NCBI RefSeq assembly: GCF_029873635.1 | Contig: NC_080422.1 | Coordinates: 13,919,936 to 13,983,935, forward strand | Origin: Malania oleifera | Lineage: Eukaryota > Streptophyta > Magnoliopsida > Santalales > Ximeniaceae | Length of the DNA: 64,000 nucleotides | Direction: 5' to 3' | Shown here: one piece after another, positions 44,278 through 58,565 of the stretch | Layout of the letters: the number at the start of each line of letters is the position of its first letter | Position numbering within the stretch: the stretch's first letter is position 1 | The notes under the pieces: generated by a model | Databases searched by the model: none | What the model was told of the DNA's origin: nothing | The model's input: only the letters and a program-made list of their open reading frames with translations | Program-made: the position numbers and the translations under genes

Positions 44278-46821
44278 GAGATCAAAATAATGAAAAGCAA
44301 GAAAGGCCCAGTTGTGATTTTGGTATGCCAATCTTATCTTCAAAAACCCAGATGGGTTCCCCTAAAACTAGGTGCTTTCCTCAATCCAATGTGAACAAAA
44401 CAAAGGAAACAAAAAGAAAAATGAAAAGACTCAAAAAGGCACTGCTCTGCTCCCTAGCAAGTCCCAAATGAGCAGGAACCCGTTGATGCACCTCTCATAT
44501 ATGCTAGCCCACAACTCCTGTCTTTTCATCTCCGCGTCCTCCATTCAACACATAACCAATGTATAAATATATATATTATAATATATACACCTTCACATTC
44601 TATAATAGCTCTCTCTGTCTCTCTCTCTCTGCGTCAGTGCTCATGTGGATAGGGATAAAGGCGATAAGGCTGAGAATGAGGCAAAAAATTAAATGGGCTT
44701 TAACGCTTGGCAAAAAGAATTTAAAAAATGAATTTTTAGCATTAAATATGTTATCAAATTGGGTTGGGACAAATTTGCTGATGCAAATCGGTGCTTACAT
44801 CGTATGGAATCAAGTGATCTTGCCACCTTTTGTGTTATTTTTTTTGTTTTGGTTTGAATTTTTTCCAACCCCCACGTTTAAATTTGAGATCACTGGCTCC
44901 AAGGCAGAGGATGTTTCCAGAATTCCCCAAAAAATATATTTAAGCAATTATTATGTTATGTAGGTAGTATGAATTTCGAGTTTTAATTTTGAATTTAAGT
45001 AAATTTTAATATAAATTTGTATTGCTATCTTATTTAAATTTATTAAATATTTGAATTGAAAGGTATCCCAACATAGAGCAGAAGATAATTTTCAAAGTAC
45101 TTATTTTTTGTTCATCCTTTCAAGGCATATAATTCAAATTTTAGATTTAAATTAAGTAAGATATAATATAAAGTTGTATTGAATTTATTTTAAATTTGTA
45201 TAAAAATAAATTTAAATTTTAAAATTTATGTTCCTAAACACTATTTAAAGATCGTGTTTATTTCTAATGTTAATTTTTTTAATAAAAATTAGATTGACTA
45301 TATAATATTGAATCCTTTAGGTATGATAATTATTTGATCATATGCTTGATCAGTAAAGGAATAAGATAAGTAAAATTTATTTTTAAAAAACTTTGAAGGA
45401 AAACACCAAAAAGAGTAAGCTACATTTTAGGAGGTTGCTTATATATATATATGCTCCATCTTGAGAATCAATGAAAATATCAAAATAATTAATGTAAACA
45501 TGTTTTGTTCATAAAATCTAAAAAGCCTTGTATTATTTCAATCATTTTTACTTTTTCATTAGCATGCTGTGGAATGTGATTTATACTATTATATACCTAT
45601 TTTGTTTCTCTATTGATCATTAACTCTTTCATCATTTCATATTTTTTGAGGTTGATTTAATATTCTCGCCATCTTTGAGTATTATTTACTTTTATTTATG
45701 TAAAGATGTTCCTTCACTTACGCTTTATATATGTAATTTTTCTAATTTTTAAAGAGATTGCAAGTTAGTAGTATGATTTATTTATTTATTTGGAGTTTTC
45801 GTGCTAATCAACAATAGAGACCAAGTATACATAGGTGCACACAACCATAAGTATGTATTTTATGTTTTTTTTTTTCACCGGTAATCAAATAAAAACCATT
45901 GAAGATATTAATTTTCTAAGATTTCTAAAGGGGTTTTATGAAATCACTCTCTTCAATATCTCTTTGGTTTTTGTTGTATAAAATTAATTTGCTTAGTGAT
46001 TTAATTAAGGTTTTACTTTATATTTGGTATTTTAGGTTGTCTTGCTCATACAGCAGGAGCTTGCAATAATATACACTTCATGTTTCTTGTCTAATTTATT
46101 GAACACCCGCAGTTTATACATCTTGATTAAGTTCTTTGGTCTTTCTTTGACAATGCACATGCTCCATTTTGAAAGTACAGTTGTTTGTTTATTTTATTTT
46201 TTTTCTCGTAGCAAAAATAAGGAAACTTCTTGAAAGTAAGATTAATAATGTAAAAATTTTCACCCTCAAAGGTGGCTTAGATGGTAAACTCAAGACTCAT
46301 CTGATTAAATGGCCAGGGTTCAAATTTTGGCTATCTTGGCGGCTACGAGTTTCGTTTGAGATAATAACTTGGTATTTAAGTGAAAAATAATAGCGATACA
46401 AACCCATTATCCTAGTCGATTAGTTGAATGTCTAAACGGCCTTAAATACCATTGTTTAAAAAAAGAGTAAATAATAAGTATAAATAAATAAATAATTTAT
46501 TTGAGGCTATGTTGAGGCTAAAGTCATGGAAGGTTGTCTATCTCTTATCTCATATTTCTTCTCATTCCTTTGAAGATCTGAACCTAACACCTCCAGCCAT
46601 TTGATATTCCCTAAGTGACAATATTATTAAAATTCTAATTAAATTAGAAATACTTCCTACTTTTTGCCCTTTGTTCAACCTAGTTACAAAACTACATATC
46701 TATGTATATGCTCTATGGTTGTAATTGAAACTCCTCTAAATTGTTGCAATACACATGACCTAGTAAAGACTTATTTATAAAATAACAATCTTATATGACT
46801 GAAAGGATTACAACAGATGAC
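44278..46821. other. Intergenic stretch upstream of the dynein light chain gene; no further gene seen
   Basis: The stretch contains the presumed promoter of the minus-strand gene, an A/T-rich segment near 44562-44590, a CT run near 44609-44630 and relatives of the MITE-like repeat near 44970-45240. A SINE-like unit lies at 46262-46465. Reading frames here are low-complexity and show no family motif. Confidence 0.5.
46262..46465 (+). mobile_element. tRNA-derived SINE-like element
   Basis: A box-A-like GTGGCTTAGATGG at 46272-46284 and a box-B-like GGTTCAAATTT at 46317-46327 are spaced as in a Pol III internal promoter, and an A run lies near 46459-46465. No target-site duplication was identified by eye, so the ends are approximate. 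Confidence 0.5.
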
Positions 46822-46826
46822 ATAAT

Positions 46827-47049
46827 TGTTGGGTGTCTCTCTTTGTTGGGTCTCTTTATTTGAAAGGCTTCTGCATTTTGTACCCACTTTATACGAACCT
46901 TGGTGATAGTGGATTTGGACTGTCTTGTCCCGTGGACGTACCTCAATATTTGAGGGAACCACATTAAATTTCTTGTGTCTCACTTTATTTATTTATTTGC
47001 GTTACACCATTGATTTATTTGTGGGAATCACTCATATTTTTTCCCAACA
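46827..47049 (+). repeat. Left LTR of the Copia element
   Basis: It starts TGTTGGGTG directly after the duplication ATAAT and ends CCCAACA two bases before the primer-binding site. It is clearly shorter than its partner at the right end. Confidence 0.8.
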
Positions 47050-49405
47050 AGTGGTATCAAAGCCGTGTTATTTGGACTCATTAGGATTGTGTAAATCATG
47101 GCTCGTAATATTGGTCGTATGATTAGCTTCAATGGAAGCAATTGGGTAACTTGAAAAACAAAAATGTAAGACCTTTTATTTTACAAAGATTTGAATTGAC
47201 CTATTGAGAGTGATAGCCGAAAGCCTCAAAACATAAGTGATGATGAGTGGAATAGGCTTAATAGAAAATTCGTTGGTGTCATCCATCAATGGATCAATGA
47301 TAGTGTTTTTCATCATGTTTCTACCGAAACTTCGGCATATGATTTGTGGAAAAAATTGGAGGGTCTTTATGATAGAAAGTCGGCTACAAATAAAGCTTTT
47401 CTTTTTCGAAAATTGGTGAATTTAAAATATAAAGATGGTGGTCTTATTACCGAGCATTTGAATGAGATGAAAAATATTACAAATCAACTTACTACTACAA
47501 AAATAGTTTTTGATGATAAGTTGCAGGCCCTAATGCTTCTTAACTCTTTGCAGGAAAGTTGGGAGACTTTGGTTGTGACAGTTAGTAATTCGGCTCTCGA
47601 TGGAATTGTTAGTATAAACCAAGTAACTAGCAAATTGTTGAATGAAAATGTAAGAAGAAAATCAGTTGGCTCTTCTCATTCAGAGGTACTTATGACAAAA
47701 AATTGGGGGAGAGGTAGAAGCAAGAGTGGATCTCCTCACCGTTATGATAAATCAAAAGGCAGGTTTAGCTCAGTTTAAAAAAAAAAAAGATATTGAGTGT
47801 CACTGTTGTCATAAAAAAAAAGGGCATATGAAGTAGGAGTGTAGAAAATTGAAATTCAAGGAGTAAAACAAAGAGAAAAATTTTGAGAAAAAGCATGAAG
47901 ACACAACTTCAGTTGCATTTGATGATGATCTTATGGTTTGTTGGAATTAGTGTAATCCCAGGAGGGGGGTGAATTGGAAATTTAAAATTCTCCCTATGTT
48001 AAATCCTAATCACAAGCAGTATTTCACAATCTAGGGTCTGTCTACACAAATACCAATCACCCAACAATTTAACACTGAGCAGAAGATATAACAATTATAG
48101 CAAAATCAGTATTTCCCAAGTAGATATGTTTGCAGAAATTCAAACCAAATAAAACATTCACAAAAATTTAAGTGCAAGCATACATATACCAAAAGTAAAG
48201 AGATAAGGGAAAGAGAAAGCGACACACGACATGTTAATGGGGTTCGGTCAATACTGTCTACGTCCCCACCTCAAGCTCACAAGCCACTAAATGCCCCCTT
48301 ACGGGTGGAGCAACACCGATTACAACCTCCCTATCTTTACTAGGTAAGGGAAACCCTAGGTCAGATTAACATGGTTGACCCCAACCTTTACAATCCACTG
48401 CTTCACAGGGCAAAGTACACCCTCTTTAGGCCACGCCTAAAACACAATAATCAATACAAAATTTGTGTACAATTTATGTGCTTCTCCAATAAGCAAATAT
48501 GTACCAATATGCACAACACAACCAATGCACTCACAAATGATAAGTATTTATGCTCAAGTAAGATTGGTCAAGTTATATATCAGCTCTTAATACTATGTGT
48601 ATATATGTATGTACGAGAGAGTGAGTTCCTTGATTCAATATAATATTATAACATATGAACAAACAAAGGAACATTGAAACCCAAATCAGATATCTCAATA
48701 AATATATTTTCAGTATTAAGCACAATAAAGATTAAGATTTAAGCTTACTAAAACGTTTTATATTAAAAGCACAAGCAAGCTTTCGAATTTGGCAATGAGA
48801 ATGCCAAGACTCAGAAGCAAATAAGAATTATTCCCAAATGATATTTATCAATCAAATACAATGGGATTAACTTAGCTTACTCTTAAAAATCGATATCAAT
48901 CAATGCAAGTAAGTGAGAGTAGTAAGCTTTAAAAATGATGTACATATATAAATGCACACAATATTTGAGTGTTTATTCAATCTTCAAGTTGTAATGACTT
49001 TGCACATGAAGATGAATAAAACAAATGCACTCTTTCTAAAAAAATATGCAATCAAAAGAGTATAAGAAAGAGTTTTAACAATGAGCTTATGAAAATGTGG
49101 GACTATGAGAGGTTTCAGCATAAAAAGATTTTCAAAGAAAATTTGCTAATAAAAAATGCTAATCTAGTTTTTTATCAAGACAAATGAAGGGGTATTTATA
49201 GTATTCCTAATAACTATAGTCGTTGGGGACAGAAAGGAAATTTTGGAAAAGATTAATTAAAATTAACCTCGGTTTATTGCGGTAAAAATCTAACAACTCG
49301 ACAGGTTCGGTCAACCAAGGTCAAGGGCCGGTCGACCAACCTATGTCAATTTCAGTTTCTAAACAAGGTTCGGTTGACCAGAGAAGTGTGATGGTCAACC
49401 ATCCT

Positions 49406-51441
49406 TGTAACGACCTCAAAATTCACACCATTTTTTTCTATAATTAAATCATATAAACTACTCTAATACCCTATTGTGTAATCTTAGGCCTCAGAGGGGC
49501 ACTGGGGTATTCCTGTATACAATAATCATACCTACACAGTGGAAACATAAATCATACAACCATATATATACCATACAATACTAGAATTCAGTGTTTCCAG
49601 AATATAGTTATATATTACATCACTCTCCAGTATCATCTACCCAAAGTACCATATTTTGTACAAACTTTCCCTATAAACAAGGCAATACAATAGTCACGCT
49701 ATTTGCGAGCCTGATTTGCTCGCCTAGTTAGCTTACCTGAAAAATGTTAAAGTAATGGGGTGAGTCGACGCTCAGTAAGTGGAAATATGTTATTACTAGT
49801 GTGTGGCGACTAAGTGGCGTACTATTTTAATAACATCTGAACTGTATGAAATGATAAATCTGTAAAACATTTCGTATATCTTTCACAGTTTAAAGTATAG
49901 TTGTATTATCTGTATTTTCTACTTTTCATACTGCTAATATCATATTATATTCATCAAATACTGTAAAACTGTATACATATATATAACCGTGCTTTATCCA
50001 CGGAACTTTGTATGTCATGATTTGACCTCTCATGATAGAGTTGTGCGACTCGTAGGCAGGACTTAACGCTGTTCAGCCCTCTAGGTAAGTCACTATACTC
50101 TACACTACCTTAGCCCAGCCAAACTGTATCCACTCCTAGGCGTAGAACTGGACTGCTATCTCGTCAAACCGGCCCCCTCCACCCAGTGAACTGGGGAGCT
50201 GCAACCTATCCAAGCACAGTTTGATGATTACCACACACTATCTGAGATATATGGTTGCACTCTATCTATATTAGCAATGGTATCGTGCTCTATAATCTGT
50301 ATCTGTCTATAATCTTTTCACAGGGATCTGATATCATATATATAATACTATAAATTTTCAACTATTTTCATCATGTTTCCATAATAACCATAACACTATA
50401 ATTCTATACTGTAAATTTGTATAATATAACTGTAGCATCTTGATGCTATATCTGTATATTTGACTGTATAAACTGTCTCTATAATCTGTCTGTATACTCT
50501 GAGTGTTATGGTATTAGGAAACATGGTATTCTGTAAATACGATGTATATATTTATTTGAATCAAAATTGTAATATACTGATCAGAATAAACATCTGTAAT
50601 ATACTGATTTGAATAAATATGTGTAATATACTGATCTGAATAAATATCTATATATACTGTATAACATGATATGCTGGAAAAAGCTATACAAGTTTTGTAT
50701 TAGATAAACATCTACTCAGGCCACACAAACATTAAAACTCTTATTCTGTAAAAACTGTATAATAAACTGGTATATATGTATCTATGAAATCTCTGTTAAC
50801 TTTTTAAAACTTCTAGCATAGCATATTTCCCTTACTTGATTTCTGCAAAAAGCCCCCTATTGTGCCTGATCTTACTTCCTCAGGGTTCCCCACTCAACAC
50901 CCTGAAAACAACATCTCCCAGAATAAAATATCCTTATTTTCCTACGTACAATATTTTATATAACTATAGAAAAGACAAATTCTAAATAAAATGCCTTACC
51001 CTAAAATTGGGATGGAATTCGAACCACTCTCACCAACTATCCACTCCGACGGACTTGCAGAGAACTTTTCCAAGAGCGTCGTGGTGGTCTCCGATCATCG
51101 ATCCGGTGAGAAACGGAGTTGGGATTGAAGAGAGAAGGAGAGGGAGACGTTTAAAGAGAGAGAGGGAGGGTTTTGCGCAAATTTTTGATGAAAATTCGGG
51201 TTTTAGTTATTTATAGCCCTAGGTTCATCAACGAGACACGTCATCTCATCGACAAGTCTCTGAAGAAGTTTGTCGACGAACCTTCACCCCTCGTCAACAA
51301 ATTTCAAACTGATCCAAACCCCCTCTCAATATCTTCTCGTAGACGAAATGTATCCTTATCAATGAGATCCTCATGTACCCTCGTCGACGAATCCCCTGTG
51401 TTCATCGACGAGACTCTGTTTATTTTTCTTGGGTTATTACA
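49406..51441 (-). repeat. 3' LTR of the Gypsy element
   Basis: On the plus strand it runs TGTAACGACC to GGTTATTACA, 2036 bp. A TATA-like CTATAAATAAC on the minus strand lies at 51206-51216, and TCGTCGACGA-type motifs lie at 51220-51420. Confidence 0.92.
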
Positions 51442-54400
51442 TTCTCCCCTCCTTATAAAATTTCTTCCTTGAAATTTACTATCTGTGTTGAATACCATCC
51501 ATACAATATATCGTCCCATAGAGGCAAATGGTCTACTTATTTTATTACTTACCCTCACTTATGGTGGAGGAATACCGTGTTTACATTCTAAACTCTGGGA
51601 GATTACACATTTAAAATTAAAAGACTACCTGCTAACTAAATTGATACATGTACCTACAAAAGAAACATTACCTAACTACTTACATTTTATCTGATTACCG
51701 TTAATTCTCTTGGAACAAATGCAGATATTTCTATCTTATTTCATCTTTGAGTTCCCATGAGGCTTCTTTTGTAGCATGGTTTCTCCACAAAACTTTCACT
51801 AGTTGAATTTCTTTAGTGCGCAATTATTGTGTCTTCTGATCTAAGATTTGTATTGGTACTTCCTCATAGGCTAGTGAATCTTTAAGCTCTATTTCTGCAT
51901 AGCTGATTATGTGAGATGGGTCTGGAACGTATTTCCTTAACATAGCAACATGAAACACGCCATGTATTCTAGACAGAGCTAGCGACAAAGTTAGCCTATA
52001 GGCAACTGACCCTACTCTCTCTAGTATAAAGGGCCAATATACCTAGGGCTCAACTTGCCTTTCTTCCCAAACCTCATAACTTATTTTAGGGGAGCTATCT
52101 TCAAGAATCCACGATCTCCCACATCAAATTCTAATGCCTAGAGGCAAAAATCTGCGTAACTTTTCTGCCGACTCTACATTGTACTGATTCTTTCTTTAAT
52201 TAGTCGGACTTTATCATAAGCCTGATGTACTATCTCTGGACCCAAAACTTGCCTTTCGCCTACTTCGTCCTAGAAGAGAGGAGAACGACATCTCCTACCA
52301 TATAATGCCTCGTAAGGTGCCATGCCGATGCTAGCCTGTTAGCTGTTATTATAAGCAAACTCAACTAACGGCATAAACTGGGTCCAACTATCCCCAAAAT
52401 CAAGCACACAAGCACGAAGCATATCTTCTAATGTTTGGATCGTCCTCTCGGTCTGTCCATCTGTCTGGGGGTGAAAAGCAGTGTTAGAAGCTAACTGTGT
52501 ACCCATAGCCTCTTAAAAGCTTTTCCAAAATCATGAGATAAACCAAGGATCTCGATCTGAAACTATAGATACCGGTACACCATGGACATGAACTATCTCC
52601 TGAACATATATTTCTGCCAATTTGTTCATGGAATAACCGACTTTAATGGGGATGAAATGGGCGGTATTCATCAGAAGATCAACAACCACCCAAATTGCAT
52701 TCAACTCCTGTCGCACTGGTGGTAACCCCGTAATGAAATCCATCGAAACGTGATCCCATTTCCATTCTGGAATAAACAATGGCTGCAACCGCCCTATTGG
52801 TCTCTGGTGCTCAGCCTTAACCTTTCGGCATGTCAAGCACTGTTGTACAAACTCGGCTATCTCCTACTTCATTCCACTCCACCAGAAATACTCTCGCAGA
52901 TCCCCATATATTTTAGTATTGCTAGGATGAATCGTGTATAGTGACCTATGACCTTCCTCTAAAATTGTTCTTTTAATTTCGTCGTTTGTAGGCACACACA
53001 GTTTTGTGCGAAACCTCAAAGCTCCATCGTTAGAGATATTGAACTCCTCTCCCTGACCATCCCGCACTCTTGCCATTACCTCTGCCAATTCTATGTCATC
53101 ACCCTGAGCTGCTTTAATCTTCTCGTATAGTGTAGGTTGAACCACTAGGCTAGTGATAAAAGCTTGAGGACTATCTTCAACTAACTCTATGTTGATTCTC
53201 TCCAGATCCATCAAAACTAAGTGTAGAATCTCCATGGCTGCCAGTGCTAGTCCCACTGATTTCCTGCTCAGAGCATTAGCTACCAAATTCGCTTTCCCAA
53301 GGTGATAACTAATGGTGCATTCATAATCTTTAATGAGTTCTAGCCACTTTCTTTGCCTCATGTTCAACTCTTTATGGGTGAAGAAATATTTCAGGCTCTT
53401 GTGATATGTGAAAATTTCACACTTTTCACCATATAAATAATGCTTCCAGATCTTGAGAGCGTACACCATTGTAGCTAATTCCAAATCATACACAGGATAA
53501 TTTTTCTGGTATTCTTTAAGCTGTCTAGAAGCATAGAAAATAACCCTGCCACGCTGCATCAATACACATCCAAGACCCTTCAATGGCGCATCACTATATA
53601 TTACAAACCCATCCTCTCCTGATGGAATAGCTAGTACCGGAGCTGAAACCAACCATTGCTTTAACTCCCGAAAACTCAACTCACAGTCATCGGTCCAATC
53701 AAACTTTACATTTTTTTCTCGTAAGTCGTGTTAATGGACCCGACAATCTGGAGAAGTCATCCACAAAGCATCAGTAATAGCCTGCCAATCCCAAAAAACT
53801 TCTAACCTCATGGACATTTCTTGGCCTTTCCCAACTCACCACTGCCTCTATCGTACTCGGATCAACTGATGCACCTGCCTTAGAGGTCACATGGTCGAAG
53901 AAGGTAACATGTCTTAACTAGAACTCACATTTCTTGAATTTCACATACAATTTTCTTTTCCTCAATATCTGCAACACCAGCCTCAAATGATGCTCGTGCT
54001 CCGCAAACTCCTCGAGTAGACCAGTATATCATTAATAAACACTATCACAAATGGGTCCAAATATTGATGGAACACCTGGTTCATTAAATCTATGAATACT
54101 GCTGGTGCATTAGTCAACCCAAATGGCATCACTAAGAGCTCGTAATGCCCATATCTGGTTTGGAATAAGGTTTTCGAAATATCTTCTACTTTAACTTTCA
54201 CCTGATGATAATCCTACCGCAGATCAATTTTAGAGTAAACCTGGGTCCCCTGGAGCTGGTCAAACAAATTATTGATCCTAGGGAGAGGATATTTATTCTT
54301 GAAAGTTAGTTTGTTTATCTCCCTATAATCAATACATAATCTCATGATCCTGTCTTTCTTTTTCACGAACAAAACTGGTGCTCCTTAGGGCGACACACTA

Positions 54401-56485
54401 GGCCTGATAAATCCTTTGTCCAGCAATTCCTGTAATTGATCATTCAATTCTTTCAACTTGAATGGAGCCATACAGCATGGTGCTTTAGATACTGGTGCTG
54501 ACCCTGGTAGCAGATCTACAGTAAACTCAATTTCCCAGTCTGGTGGCAAGCCAGGCAATTCCTCTAGAAAAACGTCTGGAAATTCTCTCACTACTGATAT
54601 GTCAAGTTGTTTTAATTCTTCTTTTGGAAATTCTTTTATATATGCGACATATCCCCGACAACCATCCCATAGCAGTCTCCTCACCTGAATAGCCGACAAC
54701 ATCTGTGGTGAGGCACGTACACGTGATCCTATAAATCTATATTCTTGCTCACTCGAGGGTCTGAAAATCACTTCTTTTTTATGGTAATCTATGTTGGTGT
54801 GATGAGTTGCTAGTCAATCCATGCCTAGTATCACATCAAACCCCTATATATCTGAGACCACGAGATTGGCTAGTAGTACTCTCTCCTGAATACGTACTGA
54901 AAAATTCCCAAGCTCCTTCCTACATTTTACTACAGATCCCATTGGTGTACCCACAGACAGTTCTATATCTAATAGCTATGTCTCTACCCCATTTATTCTT
55001 ACATATCCCGATGATATAAAGGAATGAGTGGCACCTGTATCAAATAAAACAATAACTTTATATGGTAAAGCAATAAGGGTACCTGTGACTACGTCTCTGG
55101 CCGTCCCCACGTCAACCGGCGTCAACGCATAGATCCTCGCCAGTGCAGTGTTCCTCTACTGACCTCCGCGGGGCGCCTGGTATCCATCTCAAAATGGTAT
55201 GGGAACTAGTGCATAATTCGACGGCATCTGACACGATCAAGCCATATTATCGAGTCTCTCGCAGTGGTAACAGACATTCTCCCCCAGCCGACACTCACCT
55301 AGGTGTCTCCGTCCACATCTAGGGCAAGTCGCAAGAGGCGGAGCACCCTGAAATCCACCATACTCTACCATTTGTCTCAAACCCCCCCCCCCCCAAATCT
55401 ACCTCCTCTCTAAGGGCCTCGGCTGGGACCCACCTGAAAACTCGAGGGTGCGGTCTTCTTCTTCTGACTCTATATCTCAGTATCTTTCAGCAAACTCTCC
55501 TTTACTATAATAGCCTTGTCAACCATCTCTAAGAAATTTTGGATCCTCAGTACTGCCACCTGCCTGTAAATATCTTGTCTCAGATTTCTCTCAAACATTC
55601 TAGTCTTCTTAACTTCATCTGAGATAATATAAGGGCATAAACACGAAAGCTCGATGAATTTCGCTGCGTATTGCTAGATGGTCAATGATCCCTAGGATAA
55701 ACTCAAAAACTCCTGTACTCGAGCCTCTCTGACTGAGGTAGGATAATACCTATCAAAGAACACGTCCCTAAATCAAGCCCAAGTCATCGGCACTGGAAAA
55801 GCCCTCTGCTCCTCCAATAATCTAGCTGACCACCATCTCTCGGCCTCCCCTGCTAGCCTATACGTAGCATACAAAACCCTTTACTCATCCCTGCAATGAA
55901 GTACTATCATAATCTTTTCCACCTCCTATATCCAATGCTTCACAACAGCAGGGTCAGCCGCTCCTGAAAATGTTGGCGGGTTCATCTTCATAAATTTTTC
56001 TATAGCACATCCTTGAGCTGAAGATGGACCTCCTTGCTCTCTAGAGCTCCGAGCTATCTTAAACATAAATTGCTAAGCCACACTGCACAGCACAGCATCT
56101 GAATCCTTGCCTCCTACACAAGAAGGTCATGCTCCATCATCTCCACTAGCATAAGCGCTACTACCCCCTGGGTCCATCCTGCACATACATAAAACAACGT
56201 TTCAGAATCCTATTTCCTATACAAATCTAACTTATTCCATTCAACTAAAACTTCATATTCTTTATTAGCAATCCCTCATGTTCTAGAGCCCAAATCAAAT
56301 CCTGCAACCTAAACACATGACTCGTCGATAGTTTAGTATGACTTTCTTGAAATCGTCACCCCGGGAAAAACACACAAACTACCACGAAAATCCTATATCT
56401 AGACCACAAAACAAACCTCAAATCTCTTTCCTATATTCTGGTATTGTTTTCCGTTGCACTTTAGAGTCTACAGAACCTAGCAACC

Positions 56486-56498
56486 TAGGCTTTGATAC
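56486..56498 (-). other. Primer-binding site of the Gypsy element
   Basis: On the minus strand TGGTATCAAAGCC lies five bases inside the 5' LTR. It is the usual initiator-Met tRNA complement of plant retroelements with one difference from TGGTATCAGAGCC. Confidence 0.8.
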
Positions 56499-56503
56499 CA
56501 AAA

Positions 56504-57073
56504 TGTAACAACCTCAAAATTCACACCATTTTTTTTATATAATTAAATCATATAAACTACTCTGTTACCCTGCTGTGTAATCTCAGGCCTCAGAGGGGCA
56601 CTGGGGTATTCCTGTATACAATAATCATACCTACGCAGCAAAAACATAAATCATACAACCATATATACCATACAATACTAGAATTTAGTATTTCCCTACA
56701 GTAGTTATATATTACATCACTCTCCAGTATCATCTACCCAAAGTACCATATTATGTACAAACTTACCCTATAAACAAGGCAATACAATAGTCACGCTATC
56801 TGTGAGCCTAATCTGCTCGCCTAACTGGCTCACTTGAAAAATGTTAAAGTAATGGGGTGAGTCAACGCTCAGTGAGTGGAAATATGCTATAACTAGTGTG
56901 TGGTGACTAAGTGGCATACTATTTTAATAACATCTGAACTGTATGAAATGATAAATCAGTAAAACATCTTGTACATCTTTCACAGTTTAAAGTATAATTG
57001 TATCATCTGTATTTTCAACTTTTCATATTGCTAATATCATACTATATTCATCAAATACTGTAAAACTGTATAC

Positions 57074-57107
<34 letters not shown>

Positions 57108-57640
57108 TTATAACTATGCTTTATCCTTGGAACTATATATGTCATGATTTGACCCCTCATGATAGGGTTGTGCGGCCTGTAGGCGGGACTTAACACTAGT
57201 CGACCCTCCAGGTAAGTCACTATACTCTACACTACCTCAGCCCAGCCAAACTACATCCACTCCTAGGCGCAGAATTGGACTACCGGCCCCCTCCACCTAG
57301 CAAACTGGGGAGCTGCAACCTCTCCAAGCACGGTTTGACGGTACTCACACACTATCTGAGATATGTGGTTGCACTCTATCTGTATTAGTAACGGTACCGT
57401 GCTCTGTAATCTGTATCTGTCTATAATCTTTTCACACGGATCTGATATCATATTTATAATACTATAAACTTTCTACTATTTTCATCATGTTTCCATAATA
57501 ACCATAACACTATAATTCTATAATGTAAATCTGTATAATATAATTGTAGCATCTTGATGCTATATCTGTATATCCGACTGTATAAATTGTCTGTATACTC
57601 TTAGTGCTATGGTATTAGGAAACATGGTATTCTGTAAATA

Positions 57641-57677
<37 letters not shown>

Positions 57678-58272
57678 TCTGAATAAAAACTGTAATACAC
57701 TTATCTGAATAAACATCTGTAATATACTGATCGGAATAAATATATGTAATATACTGATCTGAATAAATATCTATATATACTGTATAACATGATATGCTAG
57801 AAAAAGCTATACAAGTTCTGTATTAGATAAACATCTATTCAGGCCACACAAACATTAAAACTCTTATTCTGTAAAACTGTATAATAAACTGGTATATATG
57901 TATCTATGAAATCTCTGTTAAGATTTTTAAAACTTATAGCATAGCATATTTCCCTTACTTGATTTCTACGAAAAGCCCCCTACTGTGCCTGATCTTGCTC
58001 CCGCAGGGTTCCCCACTTAACGCCCTAAAAACAACATCTCTCAGAATAAAATATCATTATTTTCCTATGTATAATATTTTATATAAATATAGGAAAGGCA
58101 AATTCTAAATAAAATGCCTTACCCTGAAATTGGGATGGAATTCAAACCACTCCCACTGACGATCCGCTCCGGCAGACTTGTAGAGAACTTTCCCAGGAGC
58201 ATCGTGGTGGTCTCAATGGTCGATCCGACGAGAAATAAAGTCGGAATTGAAGAGAGAAGGAGTGGGAGACGT

Positions 58273-58314
<42 letters not shown>

Positions 58315-58565
58315 TTGCGCCAATTTTTGATGAAAAATCTGGGTTTTAGTTATTTATAGCCCCAGGTTTATCAACGAGACACGTCATCTCATCGATGAGT
58401 CTCTGAAGAAGTTTGTTGACGAACCTTCACCCCTCGTCAACGAATTTTAGACTAATTGAAACCCCCTCTTGGTATCTTCTCGTCGACGAGATCCTCATGT
58501 ACCCTTGTCAACGAATCCCTTGTGTTCGTCGACGAGGCTCTTTTTATTTTTCTTAGGTTATTACA
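56504..58565 (-). repeat. 5' LTR of the Gypsy element
   Basis: On the plus strand it runs TGTAACAACC to GGTTATTACA, 2062 bp. It carries the same TATA-like motif (58351-58361), GA run (58277-58308), TA run (57639-57674) and TCGTCGACGA motifs (58370-58545) as its partner. Confidence 0.92.

Larger units (their letters stand above)
49406..58565 (-). mobile_element. Ty3/Gypsy retrotransposon, chromovirus Tekay/Del-like, 9.16 kb
   Basis: Two long LTRs (49406-51441 and 56504-58565) are framed by a perfect target duplication ATCCT (49401-49405 and 58566-58570). On the minus strand the order is the 5' LTR (right), the primer site TGGTATCAAAGCC (56486-56498), gag (about 56200-55280) with a cysteine-rich knuckle (CPRCGRR...CYHCER) near 55250-55330, and the protease motif LFDTGATHSF near 55040. 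Reverse transcriptase follows (about 54420-53700, [20 protein letters not shown]), then RNase H (53700-53250) and integrase (53000-52080, with WDHVSMDFITGLP). The C-terminal text near 51960-51760 (VFHVAMLRKYVPDPSH, LVKVLWRNH) is typical of Tekay/Del chromoviruses. A polypurine tract (GGAGGGGAGAAT) abuts the 3' LTR. Structurally full length, but the coding region is broken in several places. LTR divergence is small but visible, suggesting an age of perhaps a few million years. Confidence 0.93.

Noticed and set aside
44559-44963. A 134-codon open frame upstream of the dynein light chain gene
   Set aside because: Low-complexity start over a TA/CT tract, no domain, and no splice or codon-use signal.
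54385-54771. Host aspartic-protease or polymerase gene
   Set aside because: It lies between paired LTRs with a target duplication and is the Gypsy polyprotein.
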